Positions 26,671-35,306 of a stretch of 64,000 nucleotides of DNA are shown here, one piece after another (positions within the stretch are counted from its first letter, which is position 1; each line of letters opens with the position of its first letter). Origin of the DNA: Microbacterium sp. 1.5R (GTDB taxonomy: Bacteria; Actinomycetota; Actinomycetes; Actinomycetales; Microbacteriaceae); contig NZ_VDRC01000001.1 in the NCBI RefSeq assembly GCF_007667425.1, positions 1,580,595 through 1,644,594 on the forward strand, written 5' to 3'. The notes below the pieces were generated by a model that saw only the letters and a program-made list of their open reading frames with translations, was not told the origin of the DNA and did no database searches. Position numbers and translations under genes: made by a program.

Positions 26671-28785
26671 ATGACCGCGAGCACCTCCGAGAACGGCCTG
26701 CGCGCGCGCCTGCACCGCCTGGCGCGCGGTGCCGTCGTCGCTGCCGCCGTGATGGGGCTCTCGGCGACGGGGGGCGTCGCGCCGGCCGTCGCCGACACCT
26801 CCGGCGACGAATCCACCGTCGAACTGCACCTCTCCGCGGGGATGCGCGGCACGGTGGCTCCCGGTAGCGCGACGACGGCCGCCGTCACCGTGCAGAACGA
26901 GTCGGCATCCGAGCTGCCGGCCGGACGTGCGACCGTCGAGATCGGCCGCACGCCGCTGGGCGACGAGACATCGCTCGAGAGCTGGCTCGACGACGCTGAG
27001 GCGGCGGGGCCCTTCGACGAGGTCGGATCGGAGACGACCACCCCCGTCGACGCCGACGCCTCCGCCACGACCAGCATCTTCATCCCCGCCGAGACCCTCG
27101 GCGACCTGGTTCCGGGCGTCTACCCGCTGCGCGCGACGCTCACCGGTGCGGCGACCGCCGACGTCGATGACGATGTCGTCTCGACGTCCGTCCTCGTCGT
27201 CACCCCGCCGGCCTCGGCCCCGATCGCGGTGCTGGTGCCCATCACCGCCACCCCGGCCGGGGGTGCGCTCCTCACCTCGGACGAGCTCAACCTGCTCACC
27301 GCCGCTGACGGCGCGCTCACGGCGGTGCTCGAGGGCGTCACCGGCACCTCGGCCGTGCTGGCGATCGACCCTGCCATCCCGGCGTCGATCCGCGTGCTCG
27401 GCTCGGCGGCCCCCGCTCCGGCCGTCGAGTGGCTGCGGCGGCTCGACGCACTGCCCAACGAGCGATTCGCCCTGCAGTTCGGCGACGCCGACCTGACCAC
27501 GCAGGCGCACGCCGGCCTTCCTGCTCCCCTGTCGCCGACGACTCTCGCGCCCTACCTCGATCCGAGCCGCTTCTCGAGCGAGGCCACGCCGACGCCGACG
27601 CCCACCGACGCCGTCACCGACCCCACTCCCGAGCCCGCCGACGGCAGCCCCGCCCTCCCCGACGACGCCACCCTGGTCGCCGTGGACGGAGCGATCGACG
27701 GTATCGCCTGGCCGCGAAGCGACGTCTCCGGTGCCGACCTCGACACCTTCTCGACCTACCTCGGCGACGACGCACTGACCATCCTGTCTTCATCGGCCAC
27801 CACCGGCACGGTGGGCGGTCACTCCCTCATCGGCGGTCACCGCGTGCTGGTGACGGATGCCGCGGCGTCCGGCGCCCTGTCGAGAGCAGCCAGCCAGAAC
27901 GACGCGGCCGCACGACAGGGCCTCCTCGCCTTAGCCAGCGCTCATCTCTTCTTCTCGGGCACGGCGAGCTCCACGGCGCCGGTCCTGGTGGGTCTCAGCC
28001 GCGACGACACCCGATCGACCGAGGCGCTGAAGCAGACGATCGGCTCGGTCGACACGGTCGGGTTCACCCTCTCCGGCATCCTCGCCGCGCCCGCCGCGAC
28101 CACGACCCTCGCGACCGAGGCCGAGGCAGAGGCCGCGCGGGGCAGCGACCTGCAGCGGATGCTCGCCGACGAAGCGGTGCTCGGCGACTTCTCGACGATC
28201 CTCGACGACCCGCAGGACATGTTGAGCCCGAAACGCATGCAGATCATGCGCGCCACCGCCGTCGGACTCGGCGCGAAGGCGTTCGCCGAGGCCGTCGCCG
28301 ACGTGCAGAAGGCCACTCGAGACACCCTCGCCGCCGTCGACATCCCGCCGGCGAGCACGATCCAGCTCCTCTCGGCGAACGCCGATCTGCCGTTCTCGGT
28401 GCGCAACGACCTTCCATGGCCGGTCAACGTGCGACTCACCGTCTCACCCAGCGACCCGCGTCTCGAGGTGCAGTCGGTCACGGAGGCGACACTGCAGCCC
28501 AACGCGAGCACCCGCATCAAGGTACCCGTCTCCGCTCGCGTCGGCAGCGGTGAGCTGCGCCTGGGTCTGCAGCTCTCCAGTCCCACCGGTGTCCCGATCA
28601 GCCAGCCGGAGAGCGTGCGTGTGTCGGTGCGCGCCGAATGGGAGACCATCGGGCTCGTCCTGTTCGGCGCACTGATCGTGCTGCTGCTCGGACTCGGCAC
28701 GATCCGTACGATCGTGCGTCGTCGCCGCGACAAGCGTGCAGCAGACGCGGCGGATGCCGTCGCCATCGAGGAGTCGAATGAGTAG
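26671..28785 (+). CDS. DUF6049-type secreted/membrane protein upstream of murJ
   Basis: 704 aa. An N-terminal signal (ARGAVVAAAVMGLSATGGVAPAVA) precedes a large extracytoplasmic region and one C-terminal membrane helix (IGLVLFGALIVLLLGLGTIRTIV) with a basic tail RRRRDKRAAD. The middle has beta-rich and Ala-rich segments and a Pro/Thr linker near residue 305 (ATPTPTPTDAVTDPTPEPADG). Actinobacteria carry this protein immediately before murJ, which suggests a role in cell-wall assembly, but its function is not established. TAGAAT near 26608 is a likely -10. The stop overlaps the murJ start region by 8 nt. Confidence 0.88.
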   Translation: MTASTSENGLRARLHRLARGAVVAAAVMGLSATGGVAPAVADTSGDESTVELHLSAGMRGTVAPGSATTAAVTVQNESASELPAGRATVEIGRTPLGDETSLESWLDDAEAAGPFDEVGSETTTPVDADASATTSIFIPAETLGDLVPGVYPLRATLTGAATADVDDDVVSTSVLVVTPPASAPIAVLVPITATPAGGALLTSDELNLLTAADGALTAVLEGVTGTSAVLAIDPAIPASIRVLGSAAPAPAVEWLRRLDALPNERFALQFGDADLTTQAHAGLPAPLSPTTLAPYLDPSRFSSEATPTPTPTDAVTDPTPEPADGSPALPDDATLVAVDGAIDGIAWPRSDVSGADLDTFSTYLGDDALTILSSSATTGTVGGHSLIGGHRVLVTDAAASGALSRAASQNDAAARQGLLALASAHLFFSGTASSTAPVLVGLSRDDTRSTEALKQTIGSVDTVGFTLSGILAAPAATTTLATEAEAEAARGSDLQRMLADEAVLGDFSTILDDPQDMLSPKRMQIMRATAVGLGAKAFAEAVADVQKATRDTLAAVDIPPASTIQLLSANADLPFSVRNDLPWPVNVRLTVSPSDPRLEVQSVTEATLQPNASTRIKVPVSARVGSGELRLGLQLSSPTGVPISQPESVRVSVRAEWETIGLVLFGALIVLLLGLGTIRTIVRRRRDKRAADAADAVAIEESNE

Positions 28786-30397
28786 TCTCGGCCGCGCCAG
28801 CGCCATCATCGGAGCGGGCACGATGATCTCCCGCGTCACGGGGCTCCTGCGCACGATCGTCCTGGTCACGGTCATCGGCTCGGTGGGTGCGGGTGCCGCC
28901 GACGCCTTCGCCGTCGCGAACCAGCTGCCGAACAACGTCTTCTCCCTGATCTCGGTCGGCGTCCTCACGGCGGTGATCATCCCGCAGATCGTCAAGGCGA
29001 CGGCGGATGCCGACGGCGGCAACGCGTTCATCTCGAAGCTGTTCACGCTCGGCACGGTGGCACTCGTCGTGATCACCGGCGTCGCGACGATCGCCTCGCC
29101 ATGGCTCGTCTGGCTGTACGCGGGCACGAAGGGCACTCCCGAGCTCCTCGCTCTCGCCACGGCCTTCGCGTACTGGTGCATGCCGCAGATCCTGTTCTAC
29201 GGCCTCTACGCACTGCTCGGCGAGGCCCTCAACGCCCGCCGCATCTTCGGCCCCTTCACCTGGGCGCCCGTCGTCAACAACATCGTGTCGATCATCGGGT
29301 TCCTCGTGATCGGCGCCGTGTTCGGCGGTCCGCTCACGCGCGTCTCCGACTGGACGCCCGAGATGATCGCCGCACTCGGCGGAACGGCGACCCTCGGCAT
29401 CCTCATCCAGGCCGCGATCCTGCTGATCTTCTGGCGACGCACCGGGCTGTCGCTGCGCCCCGACTTCCGGTGGCGCGGTGTCGGGCTCGGTGACGTCGGC
29501 AAGCTGGCCGGCTGGACCTTCTTCATGGCGCTGACGAGCCTGCTCGCCGGACTCGTGCAGACCCAGATCCTCATCGAAGCGGCGGGCAAGGGGGCGTCGG
29601 TCGCGACGTTCCAGTACGCGTGGCTGATCTTCATGCTCCCGTACTCGATCATCGTGTTGTCGATCGGGACGCCGTACTTCACCCAGATCAGCGAGCACGC
29701 GGCTGCGGGCCGCGACGACGAGGTGCGAGCCGACATCGCGCGCAGCATCCGCACCCTTCTCTTCTTCATCGTCGCCGCCGTCGCCGCGGTCGCCGCCGCC
29801 GCCATCCCGGCCTCGCGCGTCTTCACGAACAGGGCATCGGATGCCGAGGCGGCCGCCCTCGTGCTTCTCGGGTTCCTCGTGTGCCTGATCCCGCTCACGG
29901 TGCTGTTCATCGTGCAGCGCACGTTCTACGCCTACGGCGACACCCGCACGCCGTTCTGGTTCACGCTGTTCCAGTGCGTGCTCGTGGTGCTGAGCGCTCT
30001 GGTCGCACAATGGCTGCTCGCCGCCGACGTGATCGAGGTCACGGCCGTCGCCGCGACGATCGCGCTCGGCCAGTCGATCGCGAGCACCATCCAGACGGTC
30101 GTCGCCACCTGGCTGCTGCACCGCAAGATCGGCGGACTGCGTGTCGGTTCCTGGCTCACCGCCATCGGCCGCTTCGCGATCGCCGGGATCCCAGCCGGTC
30201 TCGCCGGCTGGGGGGTCTTCCTGCTGCTCGGAGGACCCGCCGGATGGACCACAGCCGACAAGCTCCAGGGAGCTCTCGGAACCGGCATCATCGGCATCGC
30301 CGTGGTGGTCGTCTACCTCGGCATCCTCGCCCTGTTCCGCGCCCCCGAGCTGGGCGTCGCCGGGTCGCTGCTTCGTCGATTCCTGCCCGGTCGCTGA
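28778..30397 (+). CDS. murJ: MurJ lipid II flippase
   Basis: Moves lipid II across the membrane for peptidoglycan synthesis. 539 aa from the ATG at 28778 with GAGGAG 5 nt upstream; the gene overlaps DUF6049 by 8 nt. About 14 membrane helices are visible. The MurJ/MviN pattern is clear: ASAIIGAGTMISRVTGLLRTIVL at the N-terminus, DAFAVANQLPNNVFSLISVGVLTAVIIPQIVK, MPQILFYGLYALLGEALNARRIFGPFTWAPVVNN, and VQRTFYAYGDTRTPFW. Unlike the mycobacterial homologue there is no C-terminal pseudokinase extension; the protein ends soon after the last helix (LLRRFLPGR). Confidence 0.95.
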   Translation: MSSLGRASAIIGAGTMISRVTGLLRTIVLVTVIGSVGAGAADAFAVANQLPNNVFSLISVGVLTAVIIPQIVKATADADGGNAFISKLFTLGTVALVVITGVATIASPWLVWLYAGTKGTPELLALATAFAYWCMPQILFYGLYALLGEALNARRIFGPFTWAPVVNNIVSIIGFLVIGAVFGGPLTRVSDWTPEMIAALGGTATLGILIQAAILLIFWRRTGLSLRPDFRWRGVGLGDVGKLAGWTFFMALTSLLAGLVQTQILIEAAGKGASVATFQYAWLIFMLPYSIIVLSIGTPYFTQISEHAAAGRDDEVRADIARSIRTLLFFIVAAVAAVAAAAIPASRVFTNRASDAEAAALVLLGFLVCLIPLTVLFIVQRTFYAYGDTRTPFWFTLFQCVLVVLSALVAQWLLAADVIEVTAVAATIALGQSIASTIQTVVATWLLHRKIGGLRVGSWLTAIGRFAIAGIPAGLAGWGVFLLLGGPAGWTTADKLQGALGTGIIGIAVVVVYLGILALFRAPELGVAGSLLRRFLPGR

Positions 30398-30409
30398 GCC
30401 CCCGCACGA

Positions 30410-30436
30410 GGGAATGCGACGCGGTTACCATTGGTT
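30410..30436 (+). promoter_or_regulatory. Candidate SigR/SigH-type promoter of trxB
   Basis: GGGAAT at 30410-30415 and GTT at 30434-30436, i.e. GGAAT-N18-GTT, equals the Streptomyces SigR consensus for thiol-stress genes. It lies 55 nt before the trxB start codon. trxB and trxA are classic members of that regulon; the sigma factor gene is not in the window. Confidence 0.65.
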
Positions 30437-30490
30437 GAACCAGTCGAGCGTCCACCGACGTCTCTGCAACGCCTCGATCACGGAGAGCAC

Positions 30491-31465
30491 ATGCGTCAGG
30501 TCATCATCATCGGCTCCGGCCCCGCCGGATTCACCGCCGCCATCTACGCGGCGCGCGCGAACCTCAACCCGCTGCTCATCGCGAGCTCGGTCGAGGTCGG
30601 CGGCGAGCTGATGAACACCACGGAGGTCGAGAACTACCCCGGCTTCCCCGAGGGCATCCAGGGCCCCGAGCTCATGGCGAAGTTCCAGGAGCAGGCCGAG
30701 AAGTTCGGCACCGAGGTCGTCTACGACGACGTCACCGAGCTCGACCTCGCCGGCACCGTCAAGAAGGTCACGCTCGGCAGCGGCGCAGTGCACGAAGCGC
30801 AGTCGCTCATCTACGCGACCGGATCGGCGTACCGCAAGCTCGGCATCGAGGGCGAAGAGCGACTCTCGGGCTACGGCGTCTCCTGGTGCGCCACCTGCGA
30901 CGGGTTCTTCTTCCGCGAGAAAACGATCGCGGTCGTCGGCGGCGGCGACTCGGCGATGGAAGAGGCCACGTTCCTCACCCGCTTCGCCGACAAGGTCTAC
31001 GTCATCCACCGCAAGGACACCCTGCGGGCGTCGAAGATCATGCAGGAGCGCGCGTTCGCGAACGAGAAGATCGAGTTCGTGTGGAACAGCGAGGTCGTCG
31101 AGGTACTCGGCGGCGACGCGGTCACCGGTGTGCAGCTGCGCGACACGGTCGACGGGTCGGCGCGCGAGCTCGCCCTGGACGGTCTTTTCATCGCGATCGG
31201 CAACGACCCCCGCACCCACCTCGTGCACGACAAGCTCGACCTCACCCCCGAGGGCACGATCTGGGTCGACGGTCGGTCGTCGAAGACCTCGGTGCCCGGT
31301 GTGTTCGCGGCGGGCGACGTCATCGACCCGACCTACCGCCAGGCCATCACGGCTGCCGGATCCGGCACGGTCGCCGCTCTCGACGCGGAGCACTTCCTCG
31401 CGGATTTCGATGATGCCTCGGTCGAGGTGCCGGCCGCCGAGGCGGCGGAGATCCTCACCGCCTGA
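30491..31465 (+). CDS. trxB: Thioredoxin-disulfide reductase
   Basis: Flavoprotein that reduces thioredoxin with NADPH, 324 aa. ATG at 30491 with GGAGA 5 nt upstream; the frame before it is non-coding leader containing the promoter. Motifs: IIIGSGPAGFTAAIYAARANL for FAD, the redox-active WCATCDG (Cys133 and Cys136), VVGGGDSAMEEATFLTRFADKVYVIHRKD for NADPH, and PGVFAAGDVIDPTYRQAITAAGSG at the C-terminus. Followed 67 nt later by trxA, with a second similar promoter between them, so the reductase and its substrate are induced together. Confidence 0.97.
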   Translation: MRQVIIIGSGPAGFTAAIYAARANLNPLLIASSVEVGGELMNTTEVENYPGFPEGIQGPELMAKFQEQAEKFGTEVVYDDVTELDLAGTVKKVTLGSGAVHEAQSLIYATGSAYRKLGIEGEERLSGYGVSWCATCDGFFFREKTIAVVGGGDSAMEEATFLTRFADKVYVIHRKDTLRASKIMQERAFANEKIEFVWNSEVVEVLGGDAVTGVQLRDTVDGSARELALDGLFIAIGNDPRTHLVHDKLDLTPEGTIWVDGRSSKTSVPGVFAAGDVIDPTYRQAITAAGSGTVAALDAEHFLADFDDASVEVPAAEAAEILTA

Positions 31466-31471
31466 CCGGTC

Positions 31472-31498
31472 GGGAACACTTTCCACTCGCCCGCTGTT
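31472..31498 (+). promoter_or_regulatory. Candidate SigR/SigH-type promoter of trxA
   Basis: GGGAAC at 31472-31477 and GTT at 31496-31498, again GGAA(T/C)-N18-GTT, the same spacing as the trxB element. It starts 7 nt after the trxB stop codon and lies 35 nt before the trxA ATG, giving trxA its own stress-inducible start. Confidence 0.6.
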
Positions 31499-31532
31499 GT
31501 AGCAGGCGAACCTCGAATCAAGGAGAACTCTG

Positions 31533-31856
31533 ATGAGTGCAAAGGCTACGAGCCAGGCGACCTGGGAGCAGGACGTTCTGCAGGCCGAAGGTCCCGTGCT
31601 GGTGGACTTCTGGGCCGAGTGGTGCGGTCCGTGTCGCATGGTCGCGCCGGTGCTGGACCAGATCCAGGCCGACAACCCCGACAAGATCACCATCGTGAAG
31701 CTGAACGTGGATGAGAACCCGCAGCTGGCGATGCAGTACCAGATCACCTCCATCCCCGCGATGAAGGTGTTCCAGGGCGGTGAGGTCAAGACGACCATCA
31801 TCGGCGCAAAGCCGAAGCACGCCCTCGAGCAGGATCTCGCCGCCTACATCGGCTGA
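31533..31856 (+). CDS. trxA: Thioredoxin
   Basis: 107-aa disulfide reductase of the cytoplasm. Active site WCGPC with Cys31 and Cys34, preceded by VLVDFWAE, followed by cis-Pro segment TSIPAMKVFQGGE. ATG with AAGGAG 9 nt upstream. Reduced by TrxB encoded just before it. A strong hairpin (31874-31905) ends the unit. Confidence 0.97.
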   Translation: MSAKATSQATWEQDVLQAEGPVLVDFWAEWCGPCRMVAPVLDQIQADNPDKITIVKLNVDENPQLAMQYQITSIPAMKVFQGGEVKTTIIGAKPKHALEQDLAAYIG

Positions 31857-31873
31857 TCCCCTGTCATGAGCCC

Positions 31874-31905
31874 ACGGGCCGTCACCCTTCGGGGTGGCGG
31901 CCCGT
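31874..31905. terminator. Terminator hairpin after trxA
   Basis: 14-bp stem starting ACGGGCCGTCACCC with one G-T pair, loop TTCG (31888-31891). It serves trxA and the convergent GrpB-family gene, whose stop is at 31908. Confidence 0.75.
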
Positions 31906-31907
31906 TC

Positions 31908-32453
31908 TCACGTCCGCGGGGCCACGTGCTTGTCCGACACCGGCACAGAAGGCAGCCCCCGGGCGTCGCGAGCGGCATCCACGAGGTCCTGGATGACCGG
32001 CGTCTTCGCAGCGTTGTACGACGAGATGCCCCGCGCGGCCGCCGCGACCGCACCGCACTTCGCACGCGCGTATCGCGCCGCGTCCGCGGGATTCTCCCTC
32101 AGCCAGTCGCGGAGAATTCGCTGGTTCACCGTATCCCACTCGGCCGCGGTGAAGAAGTGGGCGATGGCCGAACGGATGCCGTCGCTCTCCCGCACCATCA
32201 CCGGATGCGTCGTGACCGAGCTGCCGAGAGCCCAGCCGGAGGCCTCGAGATCGGGTCGCCGGGCTTCGAAGTCCTCGTGATCGCGGATTCGGATGGCGAG
32301 GTCGATGACGGGCTTGGCGCGCATCCCGGGAACAGCCGTCGACCCGATGTGCTCGACGATCCAGTCACCATCACCTGCAGAGCGGATGCCGTCTGCCAGT
32401 GCTGCGAACAGCGAAGGCCATGCGGGGTCGTAGTCGACGAGCATCCGTGGCAT
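31908..32453 (-). CDS. GrpB-family (UPF0157) nucleotidyltransferase-like protein
   Basis: 181 aa from the ATG at 32453 (MPRMLVDYDPAWPSLF); an ATG three codons later is also possible. GrpB family marks: VDYDPAWPSLFAALADGI, IVEHIGSTAVPGMRAKPVIDLAIRIRD with the GST.VPG..AKPVIDL nucleotidyltransferase-like core, and the C-terminal NQRILRDWLRENPADAARYARAK. Biochemical function of the family is not settled. The frame upstream of the start runs antisense into the next gene and is spurious. Confidence 0.88.
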   Translation of the reverse strand: MPRMLVDYDPAWPSLFAALADGIRSAGDGDWIVEHIGSTAVPGMRAKPVIDLAIRIRDHEDFEARRPDLEASGWALGSSVTTHPVMVRESDGIRSAIAHFFTAAEWDTVNQRILRDWLRENPADAARYARAKCGAVAAAARGISSYNAAKTPVIQDLVDAARDARGLPSVPVSDKHVAPRT

Positions 32454-32484
32454 CGCTGCGCTCCCTGCGCTCCCTGCGGCGCCG

Positions 32485-32820
32485 TCAGGAGGCGTCGGCG
32501 ATCGTGGGATCCCAGCGCCGATGGCGCTGCTTCTCGTCGAGAAGGCCCCACACGGCCGGTGTGAGCTCGGGGTACTCGAGAGCGATCTGACGGAGCACGC
32601 GGTAGTGGCGGGCCTCATTCGGGCGCACACCGTCGTTGGCGGTGATGTTGTCGGCCCGGAGCAGATACACGACGAGCTCGTCGACGCTGGGCAGCTCCTC
32701 CATGAACTCCCACGGGTCTTCACCGCCCAGCAGGCGCTCCTGGATGAGCACGGCGAGTTCGTCGGACGCCTCGGCGCGCAGCACTTCCAGGCTGGCGCGG
32801 CGGGGAACGGACTCGGTCAT
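32485..32820 (-). CDS. Small conserved hypothetical protein, 111 aa
   Basis: Unrecognised acidic, helical cytoplasmic protein (MTESVPRRASLEVLRAEASDELAVLIQERLLGGEDPWEFMEELPSVDELVVYLLRADNITANDGV...). No membrane segment, Cys cluster or catalytic motif. TAGGCT at 32827-32832 lies 6 nt before the ATG on this strand, so it has its own leaderless promoter. That promoter overlaps the last codon and stop of the sugar transporter upstream, with only 9 nt between the genes. Confidence 0.8.
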   Translation of the reverse strand: MTESVPRRASLEVLRAEASDELAVLIQERLLGGEDPWEFMEELPSVDELVVYLLRADNITANDGVRPNEARHYRVLRQIALEYPELTPAVWGLLDEKQRHRRWDPTIADAS

Positions 32821-32829
32821 GCTTCCAGC

Positions 32830-34278
32830 CTACGTCTGCTTCCGACGCCCCCGGCGCTCCACGACCAACTCGTCGGACATCTCCTCGAGCTCCCGGCCCT
32901 TCGTCTCCGGCACCTTGAAGTACACGAAGAAGAACGACAGCAACGCGAAGAGCGCGTAGAAGCCGTAGGCGAAGGTGAGACCGATCTCAGCGAAGACGGG
33001 GAACGTGGTGGAGATGAAGAAGTTCGCCGCCCACTGCGCCGCCGCCGCGACCGCCAGGGCGCCCGCGCGGATGGAGTTCGGGAAGATCTCGCCCAGGAGC
33101 ACCCAGACCAGGGGGCCCCAGGTGGCGCCGAAGAACACCACGAACCCGTTGGCGCAGATCAGGGCGACCGTCGCCCACGGGTCGGGCAGTGTCGCCGTCC
33201 CCTCGGCGTTCAGAGTGCCGAACGAGAACGCCAACGCCATCAGACCGAGAGTCACGGTCATGCCCACGGAGCCGACGAGGAGCATGATCCGTCGGCCGAT
33301 CTTGTCGACCAGCAGGATCGCCACGATCGTCACGACGATGTTCGTCACCGAGGTGATCACCGAGGTGAGCAGGGCGCTGGACTCGTCGAAGCCGACGGAC
33401 TGCCACAGCGTGGTCGAGTAGTAGAAGATGACGTTGATGCCGACGAACTGCTGGAACACCGACAGCAGGATGCCCACCCACACGATCGGCTTGAGCCCGA
33501 GCCGGCTGCCGCGCAGATCGCGCAGCGATTCCGACTTCTCGGTGTCGATGGTGCCGGTGATCTCCTTGATCTTGGCGTCGACGTCGACGGTTCCCGTGAC
33601 GGTCTGCAGCACCTCCGACGCCTTGTCTATCTCTCCCTTGCGCACGAGATAGCGTGGCGACTCAGGGAGCCGTAGCGAGACCAGCCCGTACACGAGCGCC
33701 GGGATCGCCGCGACCATGAACATCCACCGCCAGGCCGTGAGGCCCCACAGCGGCTGATCCGCCTCTCCTGCGATGCCGGCGAGCAGCGCGTCGGAGAGGA
33801 GCGCGGCGAAGATACCGGTCACGATGGCCAGTTGCTGCAGCGATCCGAGTCGCCCACGGATGGCCGCCGGTGACACTTCGGCGATGTACGCGGGCGCGAT
33901 GACGGATGCCGCGCCGACTCCGAGGCCGCCGATCACCCGCCAGATGATGAGGTCGACCACGCTGAACGCGAGGCCGGAGCCGATCGCGGAGATGAAGAAC
34001 ATCGCTGCGGCGACGACCATGACGGGGATGCGTCCCCGTTTGTTCGCGATGGGCCCGGCGAACCAGGCACCGACGGCGCAGCCGATCAGGGCCGACGACA
34101 CCGCGAAGCCCTTGAGACCCACGTTGAGGTCGAAGCCCGACACGGTGCCCGCGAGAGCATCCACTGCTCCGTTGATGACGGCCGTGTCGAATCCGAAGAG
34201 GAAGCCACCGAGAGCCGCTGCGATGCTGACTGCTATCACCCGGCGCTGGATGCCCGTTGGATTCTTTGCTGTGGACAT
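32830..34278 (-). CDS. Sugar porter, major facilitator superfamily
   Basis: 482-aa membrane transporter with 12 predicted helices. Sugar-porter motifs: GGFLFGFDTAVINGA in helix 1, ANKRGRIPVM (loop 2-3 D/N-R-x-G-R-R/I type), RVIGGLGVGAASVIAPAYIAEVSPAAIRGRLGSLQQLAI, RLPESPRYLVRKG at the end of the first half, QQFVGINVIFYYSTTLW in helix 7, DKIGRRIMLLVGS, and VPETKGRELEEM at the C-terminus. This is a proton-coupled xylose/glucose-type importer by family. GGGGG precedes the ATG; TAGACT further upstream is a likely -10. The exact sugar is not known. Confidence 0.94.
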   Translation of the reverse strand: MSTAKNPTGIQRRVIAVSIAAALGGFLFGFDTAVINGAVDALAGTVSGFDLNVGLKGFAVSSALIGCAVGAWFAGPIANKRGRIPVMVVAAAMFFISAIGSGLAFSVVDLIIWRVIGGLGVGAASVIAPAYIAEVSPAAIRGRLGSLQQLAIVTGIFAALLSDALLAGIAGEADQPLWGLTAWRWMFMVAAIPALVYGLVSLRLPESPRYLVRKGEIDKASEVLQTVTGTVDVDAKIKEITGTIDTEKSESLRDLRGSRLGLKPIVWVGILLSVFQQFVGINVIFYYSTTLWQSVGFDESSALLTSVITSVTNIVVTIVAILLVDKIGRRIMLLVGSVGMTVTLGLMALAFSFGTLNAEGTATLPDPWATVALICANGFVVFFGATWGPLVWVLLGEIFPNSIRAGALAVAAAAQWAANFFISTTFPVFAEIGLTFAYGFYALFALLSFFFVYFKVPETKGRELEEMSDELVVERRGRRKQT

Positions 34279-34340
34279 TGTCGTCCCCCTATCCTCACGA
34301 TGACGCGAGTCTAGGGGACGCCTCCCTCAGCGCGGCGGCA

Positions 34341-35306
34341 TCACGCCGATCCGTAGCCGGACTGGCCGAGCTCCTCGAGAATGCGGTTGAGGTCCTGGAT
34401 CGACGCGAAATCAATCGTGACCTGGCCTTTGCGGGCGCCGAGAGAGATCTTCACTCGCGTGTTGAGTCGGTCGCCGAGCCCCCCGGCGACCTCATCGAGG
34501 TAAGCGCGGCGCGCACCGGGTGTGGGCTTCACCGAGCGACCGGGAGCCGAGGGCGCGTTCTTCGCCGCCTCCTCCGTCGCCCGTACCGACAGATCCTCAT
34601 TGACGACCTTGTCGGCGAGGCGCTGCATCGCCTCGGGCGAGTCGAGGCTGAGGATCGCGCGCGCGTGGCCGGCCGTCAGCACGCCGGCGGCGACGCGCTG
34701 CTGCACCGGCACGGGCAGCTTCAGCAGGCGGATCGTGTTGCTGATCTGCGGACGCGAGCGCCCGATGCGGGTGGCCAGCTCTTCCTGGGTGATCCCGAAG
34801 TCCTCGAGCAGCTGCTGGTACGCAGACGCCTCTTCCAGAGGATTCAGCTCCGAACGGTGCAGGTTCTCGAGCAGAGCGTCGCGAAGAAGATCCTCGTCGG
34901 CCGTCTCGCGGACGATAGCCGGGATGGCGTCGAGACCCGCTTCGCGCGCTGCACGGGTGCGCCGCTCCCCCATGATCAGCTCGTAGTCGCCGTCGCCGTT
35001 CTTCCGCACGACCACCGGCTGCAGCACCCCGAACTCGCGCACGCTGTGCACGAGCTCGGCGAGGTCTTCAGGATTGAAATGCCTACGCGGTTGGCGAGGG
35101 TTGGGAACGATCTTCTGCGGGTCCACCTGTACGAGGTGGATGCCGGGGACCGATTCGAGGTCGGGGGCGTCGACGATCTCCGGGGCCGCCTGCTCAGCCG
35201 GGCGGATGTTCGCTCCGGGGAAGAACACGTCCACCGGACGCTCCGCCTGATCAGCCGTGGGGATGAGGGCCCCGATCCCGCGACCCAGCCCGGTGCGCTT
35301 CGCCAT
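34341..35306 (-). CDS. parB: Chromosome-partitioning protein ParB
   Basis: Binds parS, spreads as a CTP-dependent clamp and loads the segregation machinery. 321 aa from the ATG at 35306; the ATG one codon earlier (35309) is too close to the AAGGAG. Domains: N-terminal LGRGIGALIP motif contacting ParA, ParB nuclease-like domain with NPRQPRRHFNPEDLAELVHSVREFGVLQPVVVR and the CTP-binding GERRTRAAREAG, the helix-turn-helix (ITQEELATRIGRSRPQISNTIRLLKLP, then GHARAILSL), and the C-terminal dimer domain. It overlaps the parA stop. Its target sites are the eight parS-type copies at 36217-39426. Confidence 0.97.
   Translation of the reverse strand: MAKRTGLGRGIGALIPTADQAERPVDVFFPGANIRPAEQAAPEIVDAPDLESVPGIHLVQVDPQKIVPNPRQPRRHFNPEDLAELVHSVREFGVLQPVVVRKNGDGDYELIMGERRTRAAREAGLDAIPAIVRETADEDLLRDALLENLHRSELNPLEEASAYQQLLEDFGITQEELATRIGRSRPQISNTIRLLKLPVPVQQRVAAGVLTAGHARAILSLDSPEAMQRLADKVVNEDLSVRATEEAAKNAPSAPGRSVKPTPGARRAYLDEVAGGLGDRLNTRVKISLGARKGQVTIDFASIQDLNRILEELGQSGYGSA

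Noticed and set aside
28778-30397. MurJ with fused pseudokinase as in mycobacteria
   Set aside because: The protein ends just after the last membrane helix.
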